Source of the DNA: Asterias amurensis
Taxonomy: Eukaryota > Echinodermata > Asteroidea > Forcipulatida > Asteriidae
Direction: 5' to 3'
NCBI RefSeq assembly: GCF_032118995.1
Contig: NC_092656.1
Coordinates: 13,630,261 to 13,694,260, forward strand
DNA length: 64,000 bases
Below, piece by piece: positions 1 through 10,200 of this stretch. The notes beneath the pieces were generated by a model that saw nothing but the letters and a program-made list of their open reading frames with translations, was not told the DNA's origin and made no database searches. Each line of letters opens with the position of its first letter. Positions within the stretch are counted from its first letter, which is position 1. The translations under genes and the position numbers were made by a program.

Positions 1-356
1 TGAGTAGTTACCAATAGATACCTCGGACCAATCAATCACATGGAAAGCTTACTCACATCAGGTTTATCCAACAAAATAATTGTATCCAATGAAACAATTG
101 CATCCAATGAAATAGTTGTTGGTGAAACTAGTGCAGATAATGAATGATAACAGTCACATGAACATGCCTGGATGCAAGTCATGGTTTTTTACCAAGACAT
201 AGAGGGCGCACTCACAGTGTCATGCATTGAACTATAAAAAGGGTTGATCAAAGCCACAGAAACACAGTAGTATTTCCACACAGGGCTTCTGCAAACTACT
301 TTAAATTTACCATAAAACATAACGATCTCAACTGGTTTATAGGAAATAAACCCTCC
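1..356. other. Left-edge intergenic sequence, no gene seen
   Basis: There is no convincing exon or repeat boundary here. The only pattern is three loosely similar copies of a 'TCCAATGAAA' motif near 80-115. Confidence 0.4.
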
Positions 357-723
357 TTAAAGGCAGTGGACACTATTGGCAGTAACAAAAAATAATTATT
401 ACCATAAAACCTTAATTGGTAACAAGTAATGGGGAGAGAATGATAGTATTAAAACATTGTGAGGAACAGTTTTTGAGAAAGAAGTAATTTTCCACAAAAT
501 AATTTGGTTTTGAGACCTCAGAATTAGATTTTGAGGTCTCAAAATCAAGCATCTGAAAGCACACAACTTGTGACAAGGGTTGTTTTTCTTTCATTCTTAT
601 CTTGCAACTTCGACAACCAATTGAGCTCAAATATTCACAGGTTTGTTATTTTATGCATGTTGATATACACCAAGTGAGAAGATTGGTCTTTGACAATTAC
701 CAATAGTGTCCAGTTGTCTTTAC
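357..723. mobile_element. MITE family A copy 1 (TTAA-flanked)
   Basis: The terminal repeat AGGCAGTGGACACTATTGG begins after TTAA at 357-360. The end near 723 has a degraded inverse. Inside is the family's short hairpin, 'GAGACCTCA'/'TGAGGTCTC'. The family has no coding capacity, so its transposase would be supplied in trans. TTAA targets fit Kolobok or piggyBac; which one is unresolved. Confidence 0.75.
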
Positions 724-1084
724 TGGGAAGGTACACGTTTGGTAATTGTCAAAGACCAGTCTTCTCACTTAGTGTATCCCAACATAAGCATAAAATAACA
801 AGCCTGTGAAAATTTGAGCTAAATCAGTCATCAAAGTTGTGAGCAAATGATGAGAGAAAAAACACCCTTGTTGGACGAATTTGTGTGCTTTCAGATAGGA
901 ATAAAGAAGTCTCATAGTATTTTAGTGAGAAATGACCTCTTTCTCAAAATCTATGCTACTTCAAAGAGAGCCATTTCTCACAATGTTTCATACTATCAAC
1001 AGCTCTCCAATGCTCGTTACCAAGTCAGTTTTTAAGTTAATATTTGTTTTGAGTAATTACCAAACATGTACCTTCCCTTTAAGT
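722..1084. mobile_element. MITE, family A relative with GGGAAGGTACA termini
   Basis: The element starts GGGAAGGTACACG and ends with the inverse form, ...TGTACCTTCCC, then TTTAA. It abuts copy A1 and ends three bases before the NGRN stop codon, so NGRN's 3' UTR probably reads through it. Confidence 0.7.
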
Positions 1085-1086
1085 GT

Positions 1087-2776
1087 CTACAAGCGGTACA
1101 AAAACTCCCCATTTTCGTCAAAGAACTCATTTCCCCTTTGAATGATCTTAGGTGGACCAGATTCCTCAGTAACATACATATAGGTCTCTGGCTTCTCCAT
1201 ATCAATGTTCAGTTCCTCCTCCACTTCACTTTCTTGCAACTCAACTTCAGTTCTATATTTCAATCCAAATTTGTTGGTTCCATTAAATGACTTCTTCCCT
1301 CTTGCCCGTGTATCAACGAGAGAATACTTGTCACTGATTGTAAGATTCTTTTTCTCTTCCAGAGTCACATTTTGACTGTATGTTTTTGATCTTGGGTTAT
1401 TCTGGAGTGGGGCTTTCCTCGAGTACGCTCTAGAATGTGCCGGCAAGGCACTCTTGTTGACTGTTTTCTCATCAGTTATTCTCTGTTGCGGTGGGTAAGT
1501 ATCTTTTTCGGCTGACTGAACCTTGGCAGTGTTTTGGTTTGGAGCAAACTGGTTTGAAGACGCTGGTAAAGTGATTCTAGTCTTGCCTCCTTGTTGTCCT
1601 TTTGTAAAAGAAGACTCCAGGGCTCTCTGAGTGCCTGTGAATTTAGTCTTCCTGGTGGCCTTTTCCGGGAGATATCCTGCAAGAAGATTCACCTTCTCAT
1701 TCTGTTTCATCCTAGTCTTCTCTGTTGGTGAAAATTTGCTCTTTAACACCTTGATAACCAAATCCCGGGAAATCCCAAAACTTGTGGCTAATTTCTTTGT
1801 GGTCCACTCTTCACCATTCTCCTGTTTCAGGTAGCGAATCTGCTCAATTGTATCCCAACTTAGGGTACGAGGTTCTGTTGGTGGTTTAAACAAACGTGAC
1901 GTCCGTGCTCTGTCCGCTGCCAGAATCCTTCGTCTTTGATCCCTGTCATTTATAGGAAGGGTGAACATTGGTTACAACTTACAAAGTATATTTTCTGAAA
2001 CACATAAAATAAATAATAGTGATGTTTTCTACTTTTTGTTTTTTAATATTACGATTTTTATGCTTAAAGGCACTATTCAGACACCTTTGGTTATGGTCAA
2101 CAACCATTATACTCACTTGGTGTATCCCAACATGTGCATAAAATAGCAAATCTGTAAACATTTTGACTCAATTGGTCATCAAAGTTGTAAAAGAACAATG
2201 AAAGAAAAAACGCTCTTGTTTCACAAATTTGTGTGCTTTCACAAACTTGATGCCTAAAAGGCTTCAAGTAAAACTAATCTCTTTCTCAAAAACTATGAGG
2301 GAGCCGTTTCTCACAATGTTTTATACTATCAATACAACAGCTCTTTTTATTTTTATGGTAACAATTTCTTTATTTAGTATACTAACAGGGTCCAGTGCCT
2401 GAAAACATTTTAATTTTTCAAATCATTTTACTTGTTGTTAAAGTTGAAAACAAATAATTCAAGAAACAACCAAAAACGCCATTTCCGTATTTCAAAAATT
2501 GCAAGTTGCCAGGGGTCAAAGGAAAGGGGGAAACGAAAGGATCGGGAACAAAAGAAAACAATTGTACCTCTCCAATTTCTTAAGCAAAGTATATGGATCA
2601 TCAAGTGTCTCAGTGTCCAAGTTAGTCTCTGCTTTTTCAAATTCCTTATCAATGAAACTGTCAATGTGATGTGAAGACGACAGGGAAAGCCTCCGTAACT
2701 GCTGCACGATGTCAAGCCGGCCGAGTCTCAGCAGAGAAGCAACTGCTGACTTCGGCATCACAGTCAAAGCAAACAT
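1087..2776 (-). CDS. NGRN: Neugrin-like mitochondrial protein (Rrg9/neugrin family), two coding exons
   Basis: Exon 1 is 2776-2568 and exon 2 is 1942-1087, joined in phase 2 to give 354 aa. The donor reads GGAGAG/GTACAA and the acceptor is a pyrimidine-rich ...GACAG/GG. The ATG at 1968 is not the start: it lies in the intron with an in-frame TAA just before it. Residues about 95-160 carry the family signature, a 'RTLSW...EQIRYL' helix, then 'EEW' and 'KVLKSKF' (134-140), as in vertebrate neugrin and fungal Rrg9. The first 40 residues are Arg- and Ser-rich with almost no acid, fitting a mitochondrial presequence. The rest is Lys/Ser/Gln-rich and probably disordered, ending in an acidic stretch. 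In mammals neugrin belongs to a module that supports mitochondrial 16S rRNA and mitoribosome function; the same role here is inferred. The protein is longer than the human one (about 290 aa). The stop codon sits three bases from a MITE, so the 3' UTR is probably repeat-derived. No clear AATAAA was found downstream. Confidence 0.82.
2064..2400. mobile_element. MITE family A relative in the NGRN intron
   Basis: TTAAAGGCACTATTCAGACACC starts it and '...GGTCCAGTGCCTG' ends it, with the family interior ('ACTTGGTGTATCCCAACAT', 'ATAAAATA'). It is diverged. Confidence 0.6.
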
Positions 2777-2806
2777 GATGTTGATTGTAAGTTCTCTTCC
2801 AAGCAA

Positions 2807-4332
2807 ATATACCTGTTTAGGAGAAGAGTGTTGTACGCATGAGTGTATTCAACCAACATTTTGTATGACATAGTTCAAGGTAGCCTAACTAAGATAATTC
2901 ATGAACTTGAAGTGTAAACTAATTACTAGGTAAAAATTAGTGTGAAAATGTCATGGTTAGATTCAACTATCTTCAACTAAGTAAGATTCAACTTAAATAA
3001 AGTTTCTCTGGACTAACACAGTAAATTGTCATGGAAATCGTGAGGAAAAAAAAAACATCTTGAAAAATTATCTTGTCATTAATAAATAGATTGGAGGTTG
3101 AAATGTTCTATCTCGATCATTATAAATATTAAATTAAATTTAAAAAAACTGGGATTGAGAACAAATAATCACTCCATGTCCATCCAGTGCAGTAAATTGT
3201 TATAAGTACAGGAAGGGTTTACACTGTTCCTTCCCTAAAAAACAATGGTCCACCCGCAGTCGTCGGTTGGCTGGGGACGAGGGGAGGGGGGGGGTCGTGT
3301 CGTGACACTGACACTGACACAGCCGCAGCGCGCGTGGACTGGAGAGTGGAGGGAATAGTAATAATAGTAAGTATTAATACATACATACGGCAATGACGAT
3401 GTAATCGTAAAGGGGCAATTTGTCTTGCTCATGACCTTCTTTGTAAATCTTAAAATGCTTATATCGTAGGAGGTCCTGTTTTCGAGGTGTCCCTAATATC
3501 GTGGCAAATCTTTTACCTCTGTGTGCGCGATGTAAACAGTCCCTAGATAAAAATTGTGTGGTTTTATTTGCCAAGCAAAGAGTCTCCTCTTCTTTGACCA
3601 AAACTTAGAAACACGTAAGGCTCCACTGGTCATTTGCACTTGTAAATGCAAAAAAGTTGGTATTTTAGGCATTTCTACAAGGTACAAAAATATGTCATAA
3701 TGTTGAGGCCATAAAAAAATATTTGCCCACCGAAAAAGTTTCATCAAACGCTGCTTCAATTAACAATTCATGATGATCAAAATCATGTGACTGAATGTTT
3801 TGCTGAGCATTCTTAAAGAAAAATACCGAGGCTTAAAGAAGCCTTATATCATTTTCTAATATTTTTTGAGATTTTTATTTTGTAACCCTCGTATCAATAC
3901 TATTATTTATATTAAAATTTAAACATCAGCTTGTTGATTCAATTATCACTGTTTATTAACACGCTTTATTATAAATATTAAGAAAAAAAGTAGAAAAAAA
4001 AAAAATAGAAATCAGATTTTGAAGCCAGTAATTATTCACACTTTTTATTTTTGTTTTATTTTTTTAAATTATTTGCAAGTTACCATGGTAATTTTAAAAA
4101 TTTAATAAAAAAATATTTTGAATAAAATGAAGGCAACTGCTGGCTATACAGTCATACACAGAGTCTCAAAGAACACTTGTAGTCACTGCAGATGTTTCTT
4201 CCATGTATGGCTTCACCGGGAAACCATACTTTCTTGTTTGCCGTGAAAATAGGAAAAACTCAAAACAAATGGGGCCAGTTGAAGTCATCCAAGATCGGTG
4301 TGTAGTGTGAACATTTCGATGTCCATCAAGTT
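2807..4332. other. NGRN upstream region, no gene seen
   Basis: Mostly AT-rich with A-runs. A short GC- and CpG-rich island at about 3240-3335 ('GCCGCAGCGCGCG') stands out and may be a promoter or an old repeat end. Open frames in 3235-3760 show no family features. Confidence 0.35.
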
Positions 4333-4722
4333 TTAAAGGAACACGTTGCCTTGGATCGGTCGAGTTGGTCTTTGAAAATCGTTCTGTAACCATTTATTGT
4401 AAAATTTATATGGTTAAAAAGATATTGTAACAGTAGAATACAATGATCTACACATATATGCCTCGAAATTGCGTGGTTTTCTTTTTACCCTGTCGACTAA
4501 CACGGTCGGCCATTTATGGGAGTCAAAATTTTGACTCCCATAAATGGCCGACCGTGATAGTTCGCGACGTAAAAGGAAAACCGTGCAGTTTCGAGTGATA
4601 CTTGTGTGGATCATTATATTCTACTTTAAAAACATCTTTCTAACCATATGCATTTCATAACAAACGGTTTCAAACGCTTTTAAGAGACCAACTCGACCGA
4701 TCCAAGGCAACGTGTTCCTTTC
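4333..4722. mobile_element. Foldback MITE family B copy 1
   Basis: TTAAAGGAACACGTTGCC begins it and the inverse ends it. The whole element is one long inverted repeat, with a central hairpin around 'GGTCGGCCATTTATGGGAG' and its complement at about 4501-4555. The right-hand TTAA has decayed to TTTC. Confidence 0.85.
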
Positions 4723-4969
4723 ATATATGTTTGCATACTTCGTATTAACAAATGAAGATAATTAGGGCATCGGTTGATATATGGCATCATTATTTTTTTC
4801 CCAATTCAAAGAAAAAGGCATAATAGCGTGATAACTGGTAAGCAGAGGATATGAGCCACACGCAGTATGAAGTTACCTTTCGTTTTACATTTCGGCTCCC
4901 TTTTCACCCATGGACGTCGCCATCTTTAGACTCTTTCACCACCACGATTTAAATCGTGTTTTATACTAT

Positions 4970-5000
<31 letters not shown>

Positions 5001-5936
5001 TAAACTTTCAAACCGGTTTAAGATTGTTTTGTTTAAATTTTAACCTATAAAAAAATAGAACAAAATGAAATTCTTTTAATTTAATACTTACACCAATTTC
5101 GTCTTGCGCTGGCAGAAATGTATGTCCCAACTATAGTTGGCAGAGCCAATCATGAACATCCTTCACTGAAACAGCAAATGGGCAACACACTCAAGTTGGG
5201 CCAAGTATGTTCATTTTTTTTTTTTGGATCATTAAAAAAAAAATTTATCGCGATACCGTACCAACAAACAACCGAACTTATATCAGTCAGTATCGAAAAT
5301 GTGACTTCCTATGTAGTTTTAAATGTAAATCACAGTCTCACAGTCACAGACGTATAAACGAATACGGCGTACCCTCTGCATGCTCTAGTCAGTTGTATGT
5401 GCAAAATCGACCCCGCTGCGGTCCATTCAACCAGGTCATTCAACCGACTGGGAAAGTCCCCACACTACATCTGTAACATTTTGTGATGAAACAACAACGG
5501 TGCTACTGCTACTAGGTACAATTTTTACTTATTTCACAGAGAGTGGTGCGAAGCCGAGACTGATGACATGCCATTGTTGCTAAAAAAGTAAAAAAGTTAC
5601 ACACAAATTCAATATAAAATCTAAAGTGACTGGGAAAAGTACTTATTTTGTAAGTTTGTATTTCTGTTTCTATTCAAACTATATAATATTTGTTGATATT
5701 TATAATAATATTTTATTTTAATCTATTTTATTTTTATATAAAAAAAAAAGTAAAAAGGTGTGTTTTTTATTCTTGACTCATTCCATCATGATCATTGTTT
5801 GTTGTGTATTGACGAATTATTGCATGTATTGACTAGGCTGCTGTTTTAGTGTTACTGTTCTGTAATGAACATATGATTATGAAGTTAGCTTTTAGTAATA
5901 ATACTCTAGGCTAGGAGAAAGAATAGTGTACACTGC
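4723..5936. other. Intergenic, low-complexity sequence
   Basis: No exon was recognised. A (TTTA)n microsatellite lies at about 4967-5003, with A- and T-runs near 5215 and 5740. The open frames at 5118-5476 lack any recognisable motif. Confidence 0.4.
4967..5003. repeat. (TTTA)n microsatellite
   Basis: About nine near-perfect TTTA units in tandem. Confidence 0.9.
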
Positions 5937-6391
5937 CTGGTACGGTCCTACTACTTGCCGTCAACTCGCCGACTTGCTGTCAACTCGCCATCAACTCATT
6001 AAATTTACAGAACAAATTTAATAAATGGGCATGGAAGTGTTACAGTAAGTCTGGGCTAAACTACATATTTCTCATGGTTTTTGGTAAAGTTTCATTTACA
6101 AAAACGACTGTGTGTTGATAACAAAATAGTATCAATCGTTGACATCTTGGGCCAAGACTAATCCATGTGAAAAAGCAAGCGGCCGACGAGATAATTTTTT
6201 TCACGGGAAAAAAACTCAATTTTTATTCCGAAATGTAACCTAAAACTTACGCGAATTCTCTTTTAGCTAATACTTTACAGTTCTATGCTTCTTTTGTGAA
6301 TTTTAAGTTTATATTGGAGGAGTTGATGGCGAGTTGACGGCGCAAGTGAGTTGACGGCAAGTTGACGGCAAGTAGTAGGACCCGCCTGGTA
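5937..6391. repeat. Foldback with short tandem units, upstream of DCP2
   Basis: The left arm, with repeated 'GTCAACTCGCC' after 'CTACTACTTGCC', is mirrored at about 6318-6391 by 'GGCGAGTTGACGGC' and 'AAGTAGTAGGACC'. The arms are small tandem arrays; the loop (6000-6315) is unique AT-rich DNA. Confidence 0.75.
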
Positions 6392-6437
6392 CAAGAAAGA
6401 TGGTCCTGCTGCTTGATTTAGACTAGAATAAACCGAA

Positions 6438-6917
6438 ACGGGTCAACTCGTACCCAAGTCAACTCGTACCCAGGTCAACTCGTACCCAAGGCAACTCGTA
6501 CCGTATAACGTACGTTGTATGCCGATATGGAGATTCCGTGCGGCGTGATTTTATAAGCAATGGGAAACAAAATTGATGTTCTACTCACTTTTGTTAATTA
6601 TAATACCTTCTCACGAATTTCATTTTTAAAAATGCTAGATGTTCATCTCTCTTCGTTTTTTTTTTGGTGGTTTTTTTTGGGGGGGGGTTGATTTTTTTAG
6701 ATGTTTTACAGTAGTATTCTTCCATTCTTCCAATGTTTTAAACAGGCTATGCTGTAATTACGTTTTTAATGTTTGATGCTTAGAAAGACACTGAGACACT
6801 GAGACATAAAAAGGGTTAACAGTACCAGTTATCAGGATGAGTTGAAACCCATAAATTTGGTAAAAATTTATTTGGGTACGAGTTGACTTGGGTACAAGTT
6901 GACTGGGGTACAAGGTA
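6438..6917. repeat. Second foldback with tandem 'GTCAACTCGTACCC' units
   Basis: Four direct units of about 16 bp at 6440-6500 are matched by inverted units 'GGGTACGAGTTGACTT' at about 6872-6917. The loop contains homopolymer T and G runs (6657-6690). Confidence 0.75.
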
Positions 6918-6990
6918 CTCCTAGAACTATTAGGTTCATTCCGCTATCGTCTCGGACGATAGCGTAATGAACCTCATAGTTCTAGGAGTA
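6917..6990. repeat. Short foldback family E copy 1
   Basis: A 74-bp nearly perfect palindrome: 'ACTCCTAGAACTAT' at one end, inverse at the other, with centre 'CGTCTCGGACGATAG'. A relative lies at 23964-24063. Confidence 0.85.
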
Positions 6991-7246
6991 TAGAGAAGGT
7001 AGAACATATTGGCTTATTTCCACTTTGTCTTTTCACAAGTGTCTTACAAACCTCTGTGTTTACGATGATGAGAGTCTAGAAAAAGAATCACACTGTTTTG
7101 CCTTCTTTGGAGGCTGTTTTCTCTATAAACCTGTAGTTCTTTTCTGTTCTCAGTGACTTAAATCAACGGCAGAAGACCAGGAGTTTCACCCATGCTGACA
7201 GGCATTTGCTTGGTTCGTCTCGTGCCATAGATTACAAATCATCACC

Positions 7247-10200
7247 ATGGATAGTCAAATACCCACAAAGGCTATACCGGAGGATGTTTTAGACTCACTC
7301 TGCAGGTATGAAGCTTAACCAGGCATCATTGGTTACAAGTAGAATCTAGTCTAACAAGTAGTAATAATAACAATAACCCGTTTTTATATAGCGCTTTTCA
7401 CACCCAGAGGGCGTCCCAAAGGGCTGCACATTATTACCGTTGGTCACTGGGCCTTAAATCACTCCTTAAACCATCTCAGCTCCCTGGTGGGGAGTATGCA
7501 GCCTGTGCAACATTAATATGCGCTACTCTGCTGAATCAATCACAAGAACCATCTCTGCCCTCACAGGTACCCATTTACCCCTGGGTGGAGAGAAGCAATT
7601 ATAGTTAAGTGTCTTGCTCAGGGACACAAGTGTCACGACCGGGATTCGAACCCACACTCTGATGAACAGAAGCATCAGAGCTTGAGTTAGGTGCTCTTAT
7701 CCACTCGGCCACGACACCCTAGTAGGTTCTAACAATTGTCTCTCTTCAAATTCTTCTTCTTTCTAGCCTAATTATTAACTCCACTGCAAGAGGAAAGCCT
7801 CTTTACCAATTCTTTATTCCACTCTATCCTACACTGTCTGCTGCCAGGCAATGCTCCTCTCTGCTCAGTTCATCTCTCCATCTTCTGTTTTGTCTCCCTC
7901 TTTTTCTTGACAGATATCTTGGAGTCAATTTTTTATTTTTGTTTGCATGCCCACCTGTTGTCATAACCTTTTAAATTCAAATCTGCCCATATATGCACTT
8001 CTTTGACATAAAAATAATATCCTGCATTGATTTGTTTCTGAGGACCTTATTCGTCACCCTGTCCTTCTTTGTTTCTCCCCCTGGTTCATACTTCCTGCAA
8101 ATGCAAATGCAATGCGACGGTGACCTTAATTTGACATCATAACTCTGTTTTCACTGCGATATTCGCAAGAGAGTTGAGCTCAACTCAACTGTGGCGAAAT
8201 TTTTTGTGTGAATTTGTGACAACAGCATTTGTATCGCATTCGCAGGAAGTATGAACCGGGCTTTACTCATTTCGAATACCTGCTTTGATTCTGATTGAAA
8301 CCAATTTCCATTGTAGAACTCTTCCATAGTCCATAGTACACAACTGTATATTGCTGATTTTAGTGTACATTTTAATCAGTTGTTAACTATTCCCAAGTGT
8401 TGCATTATCCAACAATTTCTTTCTGCACCTTTCTGTACACAGTCGGTTCCTTATCAACATTCCAACTGAGGAAAGGAATAACATGATCAGAGTGTTCTTC
8501 CAGATTGAGCTGGCGCACTGGTTCTACATTGACTTCTACAAGGCTGAAAAGCATTTCCTGCCTGGATGCAGCATCAAGGAGTTCTCCAAAGCTAATATCC
8601 TTACAATCAAAATGACAAGACAAAGATTACTTTAAAGACACTGGACACTATTATAAGTTATCACACAAGCGCGAGTGGAATGCAAAAAAATATAGCGCTA
8701 TATTTTTTCGTATTTCACGAGCGCGCTTGTGATAACGAATTTGTCTTCCAGTCTCACTTGCAACGTGCAAAATTTAAAACTTCAGAGCGTTAGTTCAGGC
8801 GCATAAAGTTTAGAATGTAACTTTTGCACTGTCCGTATACGGAGCGTGACAAAATGACATTTCACAATACGCACTGTGTAATAAAAACAGAGGAAGTAGG
8901 ATATAAAACGGAGCTCGTAGCATATATGTTTTTATCCCCCTAGTAGTTCGAGCATCTGATTGGTGGATTAGCGTGTACTGGAAGATAATGGTAATTGTCA
9001 AAGACCAGTCTTTTCACTCGGTGTATCTCAACATATGCACAAAATAACAAACCTGTGAAAATTTTAGCTCAATTGGTCTTCGAAGTTGCTAGATAATAAT
9101 GAAAGAAAAAACACCCTTGTCACACAAAGTTGTTAAGTTGTGTGCTTTCAGATGCTTGATTTCGAGACCTCAAAATCTAATTCTTAGGTCTCGAAATCGT
9201 GGAGAATTACTTCTTTCTCAAAAACTATGCTCCTTTAGAGGGAGCCGCTTCTCACACTGTTTTATACTTTTAACAGCTCCCCATTACTTGTTCCCAAGTA
9301 AGGTTTTATGCTAATAATTATTTTGAGTAACTACCAATAGTGTCCACTGCCTTTAAGATAGGTGCAAGAAGATTTTAATGTTTACCAGAAAAAAAATTGG
9401 ATCTTGTTTAGATTTGCCTCTGATACGGTCAGTGCCCAAATTTACTATTTAAAAGTTACAACACGAGCTTAAGATTTTTTAATCTGAACTTCACTGCAGT
9501 AGTGTTACACACATACACGCGTTACAACTTCTTTCCCATTGTAGGTCTGTAGCCAGCATCGACAGGTATTTTCATTGTAAGACAGTGTCCGAAACAGCGA
9601 CTTTGACCACAGCTACAGCTAGATCAACGGGATTTAGCTGTAGCTGTAGTCAAAGTCGCAGTTTCAGTCACGGCCCAAAATGTGCCAAAAACCGACATGG
9701 TTCTTCTTGTCAGAATGTTTGAGCTTGAAACCAGGCTTTCTGCTTGTTCTCACACATACACTTTCGCTTTGGTGAGATGTAGAACATAGAGCCATTCTAA
9801 CAGCTTTATTCCACATACTTCATCTCTTTGAAACTCCTTGCCTGGTGCATGTTTCCCTCCATCCTATTATCTAGACTGTTTAAAGAGAAATGTCAAACCT
9901 TATCCTCAGCTCTCAGTTATTTTTTATTAGTATTTTAATTTTGTATTACCCCCCTTACCAAGAGCTTCTTTTTTTTAAGCCTTGTTTGGTTCGAACTTGC
10001 ATAACAAAAGAAAAAAAAAAAGAAAAAAAAACAGTAATCCCTGAACATTGTACGACACAAGTTATAATGTTGAGGTTGTTTTACCCAGAATATACAGTAA
10101 CAGTTGTTCCACTTGATTTATTAGGCATCTCAAAACAGATGCTGAAGTTGTATTCAGTACTATTTGTAATGTTTAAAATTGACCTCAGATGTTACCCTTT

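Noticed and set aside
847..1290. Overlapping plus-strand open frames
   Set aside because: They lie in MITE sequence and antisense to NGRN exon 2, and the same peptides recur wherever the MITE does.
1943..1968. ATG at 1968 as the NGRN start
   Set aside because: An in-frame TAA precedes it and a strong acceptor follows at 1943; joining to the exon at 2776-2568 gives a better N-terminus and a consistent phase.
5118..5476. Plus-strand open frames as a small gene
   Set aside because: They have no recognisable domain, run through homopolymers, and lack splice or polyadenylation support.
8591..8594. GC-AG donor for DCP2 exon 2 at AAA/GCTAAT
   Set aside because: The match to the GC donor consensus is poor and the frame does not reach the next exon. 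The U12 AT-AC solution fits at donor, branch site and acceptor.
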